Part shown: positions 29,031 to 38,788 of the stretch, in pieces | Layout of the letters: every line of letters begins with the position of its first letter | How positions within the stretch are numbered: the first letter of the stretch is position 1 | NCBI GenBank assembly: GCA_002786025.1 | Contig: NHNW01000056.1 | Location: forward strand, 62,001 to 126,000 | Direction: 5' to 3' | Length of the DNA stretch: 64,000 nucleotides | Origin: Zasmidium citrigriseum | Taxonomy: Eukaryota > Ascomycota > Dothideomycetes > Mycosphaerellales > Mycosphaerellaceae | Position numbers and translations under genes: made by a program | The notes under the pieces: generated by a model | Databases searched by the model: none | Seen by the model: only the letters and a program-made list of their open reading frames with translations | Told to the model about the DNA's origin: nothing

Positions 29031-30476
29031 ATGGCGAACACTGCTGCCGTTGAAGTCCCCAACATGTCCAAGGAGCTTGACCAGTTCTTCGAGAGGCATC
29101 CTCACATTCGCTATGTGACTCCCACCTCTCCCGATTACGCCCAGCTGCGATCTACCTGGTATGGAAGCGAAGGCCCAACGCCGCTTGGTATCGCACGACC
29201 ACAAACTGCTGAAGACGTGGCATCGATCGTCTCCTTCGCTATAACTCGTGACATACCATTCAGTGTTCGATCCGGCGGCCACGACAGCTGGTACCGAGGC
29301 TTCGCAGCTAATGCACTTGCTATCGACATGCGAGATATTGACTTCGTGCGCATCAACGCCGACGAGAAGTCAGCGAGGATTGGCGGTGGTGTGCTGCAGG
29401 GAAGAATCGCTCAGGAGCTGGCCAAGGAGGGTCTTGCTACATCGTTGAGCAGCGTTCCATCAATTGGCTATGTTGGCTGGGCTGCTTGTGGCGGATATGG
29501 ACGTTTTGCTGGGACGTATGGAATGGGCGTTGATCAAATTCTGGCTGCGAAGATTGTAAATTGCGATGGGGAAATCATTGAGGCTGACGATGAGATGCTG
29601 CGAGTCATTCGTGGTGCGGGAGGGATGCTGGGTGTGATCGTTGAGCTCACGATCAAGGCGTATCCACTGGACAAGGTGAGTTTCTCAGAAGATCAAACAT
29701 TGCTCGATGCTGATATTTGCTTCTAGATACTGGCTGGTCGGATCGCCTTTGAATCCAGCGATCTGACCAGGACAATCAAGAACTTTGCGGCAGCGTATCG
29801 AGCCCTGGACGCCGACGGATTCCCACCGCCGTTACATCTTTTGCCTGTGATCATCAACTCCCCATCTGGGAAGATGCTCAGCGTTGCTTTTACATGGACC
29901 TCCTCAGACTTCGTCACTGGCCGCGAGTTTGTGGACCGCGTGGTAACGTTCGGCCCTACCGTTGCAGTGAACATCGAAGAAATCACCATCCCAGACTGGA
30001 TGGAGAAATCATCAGCCGTTCTGCCGACCCGCATGTTCGGCATCCACAACCAGAAGTCATATCGTGTATACAAACTCACCGACGAAATTGCAGAAGTCAT
30101 CGCAGAAGCCGCTCTCAAAATGCCCGACGATCCAGCAGCGCTGACAGGGATTCATTCACTAAGGGTCGCGGAGGAACCCACTCAAGACTCAGTATTCAAA
30201 GCGAGAAGGCCACACTTTCTGATCGAAGCTCTGCCGACTGTGTCCGAGCCAGATCCTGACCAGATTGAAAGAGCGAGAAAGTGGGCAGAGGAGTATATGG
30301 ACGCATTGAAGAATACTGATCCCAGGAATCTGGAGCCCTCACAGTACTTCACGCATACTTCGCCTGATGATGCGAACTTTCTGGAGATGTATGGGGAGCA
30401 CTGGGAGACGTTGATTGCGGCGAAGAAGAAGCATGATCCAGGAGATGTCTTTCGATCAGGACCTGTGTTCCAATAG
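29031..30476 (+). CDS. FAD-linked oxidoreductase (PCMH/BBE family)
   Basis: Exon 1 is 29031-29675 and exon 2 is 29727-30476; the 51-bp intron (GTGAGT...TCTAG) joins in phase 0, giving 464 aa. The FAD-binding PCMH domain spans about residues 45-220: RPQTAEDVASIVSFA, then SVRSGGHDSW, with H84 at the site of the 8-alpha-histidyl FAD link in this family, and later GAGGMLGVI. The C-terminus has the BBE element: EMYGEHWETL and KKKHDPGDVFRSG. Such enzymes oxidise alcohols, sugars or secondary metabolites using O2. No signal peptide, so intracellular. It stands alone rather than in a biosynthetic cluster. Substrate unknown. Confidence 0.9.
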
Positions 30477-30943
30477 TCTACGACTGCTAGCAAGAGGCTT
30501 CTCGGTGGGTTGTTCTTAGGGCTCAGGCTGATGGCGAAAGCGATATTGCATTGAAAGAGGTTTCAAGTGGCAGTAGCTCCCTGTGCACTTCATGTCGCTG
30601 TGCGTTACGACTCTCGCTCGATTTACATCGTTGAGGACCTTCGATAGGGCATAGCTCAGTGTCCATCAAAGTGAACGTATTGCTCTTAGCGTATGCCATC
30701 CCGCACCTTCCTCGCATTGTTGAGGCCCGCAAGCGAAGCCTTGCAAGGCTGTGGAGCGAAGTCGCTCGTCTCGGCGCCGGCAACTGCGACCATGCTTGAA
30801 ACACATGCTACCTAAAACTCTTAAGAAAAGAAAAGAGACAAACAAGGAATTGTGAAGAATGCGATCTCGAAAGCAAAGTATTACCCAATCCATGTTACTG
30901 CTGTGACACTCCACCTCACCTGCTGCATTCAGTCTGATCCTCC
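30477..30943. other. intergenic (convergent)
   Basis: A 467-bp spacer between convergent genes; nothing supported. Confidence 0.55.
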
Positions 30944-31729
30944 TCAATTGTGCCTATCGAAGAACGAGGCAATCTGTCTCTCCAGTACGTCAATGCCATT
31001 GTTGTACTTGATCTGCTTCCTGTACTTCGAACAGGTGGTGGAACCCTGGCACCAGGTCTTAATGCAGTCCGTGTGGAAGGCATGTCCACAGACCAGGTCA
31101 GTCACCGGTGTGTCAGTGCTTGATTCGAGACAAATCTCATAGTCGTCTGTGTCCGAATCACCATGCCTGCTTGCGACGAAACCATAGCGAGCAGTCCTGA
31201 TACCACCATAGACGAAGTGCCGCGTGGCGTAGTGCGCATGACGTTCGATCTCATGATCAAGGATGATTCTGTCTTGAATAAGATCTGGGAGTCTTCTACG
31301 GAGTCTCACCATTGAATTGAACCCGTTAGTCGAGAACTGCTGCATGTCGAGACGCCAATTCTCATCGTTGTAGTTCGTTGCAGGACCCCAATTTGGCAGC
31401 GGGCGATAACGCTGGATGACTTGGCGGCGGAGCTCAGGCTCGGTAATTGGATGGTCAAGAGGCTGAACTTGGAAGTTGCCATCGCGATCGAAGGCGCTGA
31501 CAGGAATGTCCAGATCCGCAGTCTCTAACTCGCTTGGATGCGCGGGGATGATCATCGCATTACCGCCACGAACGAGACGGGGGATGATCGGTCGTTGGTG
31601 TGGGATGCAAAGGCTTCTGATGTCGGCATCGGACATTGTCGATAGAGCGAACATCATGAGATCGAAGTTGGCATTCCTGGCTGGGGTACGGGCGGGGCGG
31701 GCGCCCATGTGGTTAGCACGATCAGCCAT
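30944..31729 (-). CDS. RING-H2-like protein with two lost zinc cysteines
   Basis: Minus strand, intronless, 261 aa, ATG 31729. The C-terminal segment 197-236 reads Y-E-I-C-L-E ... VCGHAFHTDCIKTW ... CSKY. It fits a RING-H2 finger (C-x2-C, C-x-H-x2-H-x2-C, C-x2-C) except that the first and eighth ligands are Tyr (Y197, Y236). C200, C214, H216, H219, C222 and C233 are kept. Both Tyr codons (TAT, TAC) differ from Cys by one G-to-A change at a CpA site on the opposite strand. RING-H2 proteins are E3 ubiquitin ligases; this one may bind only one zinc and be impaired. The N-terminal 190 residues match nothing I know. Confidence 0.75.
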   Translation of the reverse strand: MADRANHMGARPARTPARNANFDLMMFALSTMSDADIRSLCIPHQRPIIPRLVRGGNAMIIPAHPSELETADLDIPVSAFDRDGNFQVQPLDHPITEPELRRQVIQRYRPLPNWGPATNYNDENWRLDMQQFSTNGFNSMVRLRRRLPDLIQDRIILDHEIERHAHYATRHFVYGGIRTARYGFVASRHGDSDTDDYEICLESSTDTPVTDLVCGHAFHTDCIKTWCQGSTTCSKYRKQIKYNNGIDVLERQIASFFDRHN

Positions 31730-32524
31730 GGCTTGAGTGGATAGTCGTCGCCGCGTGCTGGTGTTGATCCCGTCGGTAGCTGCAGTTTCGTCAAGAAGTA
31801 GCCTGCGATTCTTGACTTGTCTGCTGACAACGGAGGTGTTTGAAGCGTGAAGACAGAGTGCTCAAGCGCCGGGACAGAAATATCGAATTCGATTACATGA
31901 CGAAGGGACTGCTCGTTGCATAGCCGGATAAAGAGACCGTTTGTGCGAAAGACCTTCAAAGAAGCATTAGTAACAATGACATTGTTTTGCTTACCAGCGG
32001 TTTTCACTGTAACAAAGCGAATATCGTCAGGCGATCTGCTTCGGGGATTACTTAACACCAGTCCAATGCGAATGCGTTTTAGACGCAGATCTGTTCGATG
32101 GAAGCTGTTGGCTACAGAACGTGGCACCTACCGACCCTAAATTCTTTCGGACTGGGAGATCACAGATCCGATGCCCATGAACCAAGGATGATCCACATTC
32201 ATGTAGTATAGTAATCAGAACCGCTAGGTCCAAGGAGATTAGTGCTTCTCTAATACGTACAGCGATCGAACCGAGATAAACGCCAAAGTTGGGGCTTACC
32301 TGCTTGAAGACCATTCGGTAACGACATGGCAAAAGACGGACAGAGATACCGCGCGATACTGCAAATCTCATGGTATTTCAATACGTAACCCTTCACTGGT
32401 TTTAAGCTGATGTACAGATGGGAAAAACGGAGAGTTTTGAGATGGGGTAGAACGCTTGAAAAAAGGGTGATGAAGAACAAAACAAACACGCTGTCCAGCA
32501 GCATGCTTTCCTAAACATTTAAAC
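31730..32524. other. AT-richer intergenic region, possible relic
   Basis: A 795-bp spacer, visibly richer in A/T than its neighbours between 32160 and 32520. Minus-strand frames at 31654-32127 and 32048-32371 contain plausible splice borders (GTAAGC, CAACAG) but give no recognisable protein. It may be a long leader of the RING-like gene or a decayed gene. Confidence 0.4.
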
Positions 32525-33838
32525 TTACTTCTTCTCGGCCAGTCGCTTCAGAAGGCCGTTCTCATCCGCAAAGAAACCGTCAGGGACGTCACTCTCGTTC
32601 GACTTGGGTGGCAAAGGCCTGAAGCTGTCTGCCAAATAACGATACCCAGTCTTCCGCTCAACGTAAAGTGCCTTGCGTCCCTCTCTAGCGAAGTCTCCTT
32701 CCCAGAAAGCGTCCGAAAACATCTTGTGGATGTGCAAGAAGGAGCAACTCCACAGAATACGAGACTTCTGGGTGATCTCTTCACGAACATGGATTGGGTC
32801 GAAATCGTTGTACTCATGTACAACCCCCGGGCAGGGCCACTCGGAAAAATGGATCATTTGCCCCAGCTGACTCACCTTGTTCTGCTCCTTGTGGAAATGC
32901 GAATAGGGATTGGGTACGGCGGACCCGTTGACGACGCCACCTAGAAGGTATGATATGATCTCAAACCCATGCTCATCTGTCGCGCCGTTCATCCCAATGA
33001 GGACTCTCTCTGTGGACATTTTGGGACTCTGTGGTAGAGCGGCGAAAACTAACATATGCGCAATTTCATGCGTCAGGTTGCAGGCAAGCTCGAATGATCG
33101 ATACTCCCGTCTCATAATGTCTGGGTCCTGACGATCATTGGCGAGAGCCTCGTATGATTTCGATGAGAAGAGAATCTGGCAGGCGATTCCTGGCAGGGCC
33201 GGGGCGAAGCAGTTCTCCGTATGCGGGATGGTGACTGTGCTGCATGCTCCAAATGGCGATTCGTCCTCCTTCTCGAGGTGAAACGTGGTTTCGCTGGCGA
33301 CAAGGGCCAACCTTCCCAATGTCGAGTTCTTCTGTTGGGCAGTAAGTAAACTCACCGGGTCTGGAAAGAAATACCAAGGCTGCTCATAATTCTCCGTTCC
33401 GGGGAATACCTTCACTTGGCCGGTCAGAATCGAATGCAAGAACGGAAGACCAGCCGCCAGAAATGCGCTAGCTAGCTGCAGGGTTGGCCGGAGTATGTCG
33501 TAGTTGATTTCCGGGTCTTTGAAGTTGGCACGAGCAAAGATCTCATGTATGGGGTATGTGAACGGCTGGGTAACAATCCCTTCCAATACCTCTTGGTATA
33601 TGAAGGCACTCTTAGGGTACTCGGGGCACTCAGCACATTGGAAGGTCAACTTCCTGGAGGTAGATCGTGGGCCAGCCATGATCTTTGTGGGTGTGTGGTC
33701 AGAACGTTGCGGAAGGAAGTTTTGCCCAACGTAGCTTGCACATGGCGCGACATAAATGCACATGCCGTTAACGCTCATTGACAATGAACTGTTTGGCACG
33801 AAGAACAAGGGGCATTGTCCGCTATTCTGAAAGGTCAT
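32525..33838 (-). CDS. putative zinc metallopeptidase-like protein (HExxH), copy 2
   Basis: Minus strand, intronless, 437 aa from ATG 33838; an in-frame ATG at 33679 (MAGPRSTSRK) would give 384 aa. Residues 257-261 are HEIAH within LACNLTHEIAHMLVFAALPQ. The metzincin G and third His present in copy 1 are V and A here. E293 in EHGFEIISYLLGGVV aligns with E229 of copy 1 and is the shared candidate for third zinc ligand. Additional conserved points are YDILRPTLQLASAFL, a Y-x-x-x-x-FPDP segment, and FSDAFWEGDF near the end (FTDEFWRKP in copy 1). No signal peptide. Together the two define a divergent paralogue pair 10 kb apart, flanking B1 and its neighbours. Family not recognised. Confidence 0.72.
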   Translation of the reverse strand: MTFQNSGQCPLFFVPNSSLSMSVNGMCIYVAPCASYVGQNFLPQRSDHTPTKIMAGPRSTSRKLTFQCAECPEYPKSAFIYQEVLEGIVTQPFTYPIHEIFARANFKDPEINYDILRPTLQLASAFLAAGLPFLHSILTGQVKVFPGTENYEQPWYFFPDPVSLLTAQQKNSTLGRLALVASETTFHLEKEDESPFGACSTVTIPHTENCFAPALPGIACQILFSSKSYEALANDRQDPDIMRREYRSFELACNLTHEIAHMLVFAALPQSPKMSTERVLIGMNGATDEHGFEIISYLLGGVVNGSAVPNPYSHFHKEQNKVSQLGQMIHFSEWPCPGVVHEYNDFDPIHVREEITQKSRILWSCSFLHIHKMFSDAFWEGDFAREGRKALYVERKTGYRYLADSFRPLPPKSNESDVPDGFFADENGLLKRLAEKK

Positions 33839-34267
33839 TCTCGTGCGACAAAGACTACGAAGCGGGAGAGCCGGTTCTCAACGGGAACAACAAGACTGTG
33901 CGGATGGGTTGAGGCGTTGATGGCCGTCCTTGCCACGGTAAGCTGGCTATAAGGCTTCGTCTGGAACCCATATCGAACGACCAGGAGCTGATCAACCATC
34001 CAGGCACTATGAAACAATGCAGTTGTATCGGCGTTGACATCGTACAACCAATTGTGTGCTTTGGTGGAGGGATTCGTCAACTTACAATGCCATTACCCAC
34101 GACGCCTCGTCGAACGCCTGGGTCCTTCTCATATATACATCGCTTTTTTACTTGCGCATACTCAAAGACACCAATTCTTTACTCCTTGACTTTCACGCAC
34201 AACCCACCACGAACCATCACTAAGTCAAACCCAACTCGCAGCGACGACTTCAACACCAGTCTTCACA
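33839..34267. other. intergenic (divergent)
   Basis: A 429-bp upstream region shared by HExxH copy 2 (minus) and B2 (plus). A TATATA run at about 34133 precedes B2 by about 130 bp. Confidence 0.5.
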
Positions 34268-35869
34268 ATGACCAATCCAAAGCCGACGTTCTCGCTCCCA
34301 AGAGAGCTTCGCGACGAGATATCTTCGCATCTCCTCACCGCCGGCCGTGTGCAGGAGAGCTCTGCCGACCGAGGCCACGACGACCTGGCCACGTTCGAAG
34401 GTGTAAGTCGTTTCTTCCCTTACCACTTCCATACCAAAGTTCTCGCTGTCAATGGGACCTTCGCCCAGGAGGCGTACAGTATCTTCGTTCGCAACGCTTT
34501 CGTCATCGTGAACTTTCACGTTCCTGCTTTCGGCAACCTTCTACGAAGTCTCCAGCTTCCACTGGTCAGCGACAACGCCGCTGATATCGCCAGATTCCCA
34601 CACTGGACCATGAAGCTCGAGATCGAAGTTTCAGAGCTGAACTATGACGGTGCTGATCCAGGTGAGAACAAGGGCCAGATCCTCATTGCGGCTAAGGACT
34701 TGCCCCTGTTCTGCACCCTCCTTGAGTTCGCCTTCCTCTCTGCGCTACAATCAGGTCCGATGTACCTTCGCAATCCAAATGGCCGCAGAGTGTATCAAAT
34801 GTACCAGACTGCGGACGAAATCGGTCCTACCATCAAGATCACTCTTCAAAACCTTGACCATATGCTGGATCACGGACTTGAGAACCGACTTCTTGAGCCC
34901 TTCAAGCGATGCATCATGAGCAACCTCGTCGTCACCGTCACTGGTGGAACTGAGGGTGATGCTATTCAGACCGAGATTCTACAAGCAGCGATGTCACCCT
35001 CCCAAGTGTGGCTTCCAGCAAAGGCCTGGAGGATGCTTGAGGTTCTCGTCGCCATCCACAAGATCGTTCATGAGAAGTACCAGCAAGGACAATTGCACCA
35101 CGTCTACGCAATCGCAGAAAGCGTTGTCGAGCATCTTCGAATCAGCGTGTTCCATGACTTCTTGACCGAGGACCCAGAGGCTGTGGCGCCGTCGCTTGGA
35201 CACACTTTTGACACTGCCTTGAGAGAGCCTTTGGCCCGCATCACCGTAGTCGCGGCCGACATCCTAACATACACCTTTGCTGCTGGTCTCCAGTCGTCAG
35301 GCTATCGTACCATCCGCATGACATCGAACCAAGTGCTCTGGTGGAAGACACAGGCCATGGAAAACATGGAAGAGATCAGCGAGCTTGCCCAGCTGCTTCC
35401 GTATTTGAGAGCTGAGGACATCCAGCCCCATAATCCGAATTGGTCTTGGCTCATGTTGATCCAATTCGCTATACGAAATCGATCAGGAAACCCCTTGCCG
35501 GATGATCACGATTACGTCGAGGAGCTCAAGCGGTGTGTGGAGAACATGGAGCGCCTCGTCAATCGATTCCCTGAGATGCGTTTCGCGGCACACGATCTCG
35601 AGCTTCTGAAGCGTGTCCGAGAAGAGAGTGAGCTGGCAAGAGAGTTTGACGAGCGGTCTCCTATGGCGCTCCTAGAGTTTGTCCGAGACCTCAGCGTGAA
35701 CCAGATGCCACGGAGTAGTTTCAAGTTCGCATGCCCGCAAGGTGCCTACGACTTCGCTGTTCCGGAGCAGATGAAGGGATGGACGGACGTGTCGGAGGAA
35801 CGCGAATTGCGGAACTGTGAGGTCGAGAAGGTGGAGCTTCTTGGCTGGGGGGCAGAGTGGGAGCAGTAG
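34268..35869 (+). CDS. F-box-like protein B2 (family B)
   Basis: Intronless, 533 aa, ATG 34268. The core FSLPRELRDEISSHLLTAGR is at residues 8-27, followed by VLAVNGTFAQEAYSIFVRNA, then DLPLFCTLLEFAFLSALQ, RLLEPFKRCIMSNLVVTVTG and AWRMLEVLVAIHKIVHEKY. The C-terminal signature FVRDLSVNQMPRSSF lies near residue 471, ending with PEQMKGWTDV. All landmarks match B1, B3 and B4 in order. First of three genes in direct tandem on the plus strand. No signal peptide or membrane span; function unknown. Confidence 0.87.
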   Translation: MTNPKPTFSLPRELRDEISSHLLTAGRVQESSADRGHDDLATFEGVSRFFPYHFHTKVLAVNGTFAQEAYSIFVRNAFVIVNFHVPAFGNLLRSLQLPLVSDNAADIARFPHWTMKLEIEVSELNYDGADPGENKGQILIAAKDLPLFCTLLEFAFLSALQSGPMYLRNPNGRRVYQMYQTADEIGPTIKITLQNLDHMLDHGLENRLLEPFKRCIMSNLVVTVTGGTEGDAIQTEILQAAMSPSQVWLPAKAWRMLEVLVAIHKIVHEKYQQGQLHHVYAIAESVVEHLRISVFHDFLTEDPEAVAPSLGHTFDTALREPLARITVVAADILTYTFAAGLQSSGYRTIRMTSNQVLWWKTQAMENMEEISELAQLLPYLRAEDIQPHNPNWSWLMLIQFAIRNRSGNPLPDDHDYVEELKRCVENMERLVNRFPEMRFAAHDLELLKRVREESELAREFDERSPMALLEFVRDLSVNQMPRSSFKFACPQGAYDFAVPEQMKGWTDVSEERELRNCEVEKVELLGWGAEWEQ

Positions 35870-36619
35870 AGGACATTTGCGAAGCAGGCTGGCATGAGTT
35901 GGTAGAGGTTTCCAGGTAGGCGTTTCCCTTTCTGCGTTGCAAGGTTCAGCACATTCAATGATTCAAAAATTCCTTTCAAATTTGCTGAACCAATGTTATT
36001 CTTTTTGATTCCTCTCGCGGTGCACAGGCGGCTGCAGCCACGACCTCCTTGACGTATCGTCCACATACTGCCGTAAAGCTCCGCATTTCTTCAGTCGTAT
36101 TCCATGTTGGTCGATCGAGGCCGGGAGGGCTTTTGCCATGCTCTGGAGAGTCATATCATCGACATGGAGAGCAATTTCTTCATACGTCAACGCTTCGACG
36201 CTGTCTGCGACTCTTTCTTTGTCATCAACCACTTCCGCCACCTAGATCAGTGCCGGACTTGTCAGTGCTTCTTTGATGTGCTGCTGAAGCAGGAGAACAA
36301 CGCTCAATGCTGAGAAAGTTGGGCAAGATGTAACACGAGCGAGGAGCGAGGCGGCTTCCAGCCGCACAACTCGCGCAGAGAGGTAGAATGCATCGTAACT
36401 CACTATGGCGCGACTTGACACTGTAAAGGAATATATTACAGGGCAGGTGACCTGCAGGGCGACTTTCGAGGGGGGTGGGAGTCACCGACTTCCACATTCA
36501 ACATTCACTTGCGGGCTTCCGGGATTTTTGCGGGCTTCAAACGGCCTGCCGCGCCGCTCCCCACTTCATACAAACCTCGACAGCGCCAACCTGCACCTTC
36601 ATATCCAGTGAACATCACC
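35870..36619. other. intergenic B2-B3
   Basis: A 750-bp spacer; no supported feature. The open frame before the B3 ATG begins at TTG and is taken as leader. Confidence 0.55.
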
Positions 36620-38206
36620 ATGTCGTCGCTGTCGCTCGGAGACCTCGGGCGGCTGCCCAGAGAGATCCGGGACGAGATCTACTGCCATCTCCTCGACGCC
36701 GCGCGAGTCCAGCCGGAAACCACTGCGTCAGCCAAATGTGCGACAGGCACGAATTTCGAGAGCGGGCCGTATCTTTCAACGCTAAACGAGTGCCCGCTAC
36801 ACACATCAATCATGGCAGTAACGGAAGACATCGCCGAGGAGGCATCCAAGGTGTTCTACAAAAACACGTTCGTGCTTATTAGCTACAAGGCCATCGACAT
36901 GATCGACATACTGCGCGCGCTTCAGATACCCATCATCGCGAGATACAAGTTGCGCGGCGACGCTTTTGACTACTGGAGCATGAGGATCGACGTAAACATT
37001 CCGCACCCGCACTACGACGTCTTTACTAGTGACGGCTTCAAAGCCCAGGTGGTCATCGCGGCGAAAGAGCTACCGCGCTTTTGCCTCGCGCTCAAGTGGC
37101 TCCTTCTTGGTTACTGCCAGACCGCGCCTCTGGTAGTTCCGAGCCCAGAGGGCGCGGGCGCGAAGAGGCTCTACAATGAAGAGGCTAGCAAGACGCCCTG
37201 GATGTGCGTGCAGTTTCAGTCGTTGGACAGTGATGGCGTGATGGGCACTGTCAATGCACACATGACTACCGAGATGGAGCGCTCTCTGCTCGAGCCTCTC
37301 AAGGAATGTGTCTGTGGTGGATTGATTACCTGGGTGTCCGGTAGCGTCACCGGGGATCAGGCCCTCACACAAAAGCTCAAGCAAGCCATGGCACCACTGG
37401 AAGTATGGCTGCCGTCAATGGCTTGGAGCCTTGTCAACGCCCTCGTGGAGATCCAGACCATCGTCAACGACCTCTACATGAAAGGCAGGATCCAACAAGT
37501 GTACGAAATCTGCGACTTCGTGATGCAGCAACTCAGAGACTGCACCGTCATAGCCGATTGCCCCATCGACGTCAAAGTCACCAAAGAAATGGCAGAGCCT
37601 ATCGCCTATAGCACTGTCATCGCGCTCGACATTGCAACGTACGCCTTCGCCGCAGCCTTGCAGTCCTTGCCCAATGCAGGCGCGATTCGAGGTCTAATAG
37701 AAGATTATTTGCGCTGGATGAACAAGTGCATACCCTCACTGTTAGACCTGGATCTGAACATTTCCGAGTCGCTTCTGCCAGTGTTTGGGCAGTCTAGCAC
37801 TCCCCGGCACTTCTCCAAACTGTGGTGTACGGCGGTCTGGTTCTCCATGTCCCATCTACTTGATATGGAGCAGGGAGTACTGAACGACGACGAATTCTGG
37901 TCGGCTTTCGATCTCGTTGTCGAGGAGATCGAAGCTTGTATCGAGACCTTCCCGGCTACTCAGCCCATAAAACAGCTCATGAAACATGACGTGGAGCTGC
38001 TGGTGGAGATTCAGACGAAGCGTGGCATGCCGGAGGAGAAGATCGGGGCGAAGGCCGTGGAGGAGTTGATTCCGAAGCTCAGCGTCAATCATTTCGCCAA
38101 ATGCCCTTTCAAGACCGAAGCGGCCTACAAGTACAAGAAGCCCAAGGGAATGAGTGGATGGGAGGTGCCATCTCAGTATGAGAGGAGGCCGGATGTCGAT
38201 TACTGA
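36620..38206 (+). CDS. F-box-like protein B3 (family B)
   Basis: Intronless, 528 aa from ATG 36620 (ATCACCATGTC). The core LGRLPREIRDEIYCHLLDAA begins at residue 9. Then come IMAVTEDIAEEASKVFYKNT, ELPRFCLALKWLLLGYCQTA, LLEPLKECVCGGLITWVSG, MAWSLVNALVEIQTIVNDLY and the C-terminal LIPKLSVNHFAKCPF (near residue 482) with KPKGMSGW. The best-preserved F-box-like core of the family. Direct tandem copy between B2 and B4. Confidence 0.88.
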   Translation: MSSLSLGDLGRLPREIRDEIYCHLLDAARVQPETTASAKCATGTNFESGPYLSTLNECPLHTSIMAVTEDIAEEASKVFYKNTFVLISYKAIDMIDILRALQIPIIARYKLRGDAFDYWSMRIDVNIPHPHYDVFTSDGFKAQVVIAAKELPRFCLALKWLLLGYCQTAPLVVPSPEGAGAKRLYNEEASKTPWMCVQFQSLDSDGVMGTVNAHMTTEMERSLLEPLKECVCGGLITWVSGSVTGDQALTQKLKQAMAPLEVWLPSMAWSLVNALVEIQTIVNDLYMKGRIQQVYEICDFVMQQLRDCTVIADCPIDVKVTKEMAEPIAYSTVIALDIATYAFAAALQSLPNAGAIRGLIEDYLRWMNKCIPSLLDLDLNISESLLPVFGQSSTPRHFSKLWCTAVWFSMSHLLDMEQGVLNDDEFWSAFDLVVEEIEACIETFPATQPIKQLMKHDVELLVEIQTKRGMPEEKIGAKAVEELIPKLSVNHFAKCPFKTEAAYKYKKPKGMSGWEVPSQYERRPDVDY

Positions 38207-38788
38207 GTCGGGAGGCAGGGGATTTGAGATCGTCTCACAGCCTGTGTGAGACACAAGACATGCATGGATTAGGATATCGGTAGGGCGAGAGTCAATCGAG
38301 TTTCTGTGTTGCACCTACTATGAAAGGCACTGCAAGGGTGTTATAGATCTTTTTGTTTGATTCCTCCTCCGTGCATCGTCTTTTTACCTCTGTCCAACGT
38401 CCTCCTCGCGGCATTCCCTCACTCCTCAATTCGACTATACGCTTGCATGATTGACGGGCATCCAGTCTAAGCCTTTGTTCCTCAAGCGAACAATCGATGT
38501 TTACAATGCTTTTTCTCCAGCGACTGACGTCCGCTATATACACCATTCGCATTCCGAACAATGACATTCATCGCAACGCAGGCGGGTCAATAGCGTTGAG
38601 TGTCTGAACGGTCTACAACACATAACACATTATGCTCGAGAGCTATATATCGCCCATGGAGTTCCCCGACTATACACCATCATCTTTCAACCCTTTCCGA
38701 ACCAAACAAGTTCGCAGTCCAACACTCCCACCGAATCAACAGTCTCCTCAAGAACAACAGCAACAACATCCACCAGCAACCAGCAACC
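38207..38788. other. intergenic B3-B4
   Basis: A 582-bp spacer. The leader just before B4 contains a CAA/CAG-rich run (about 38740-38788). A TATATA run lies at 38643. Confidence 0.5.
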
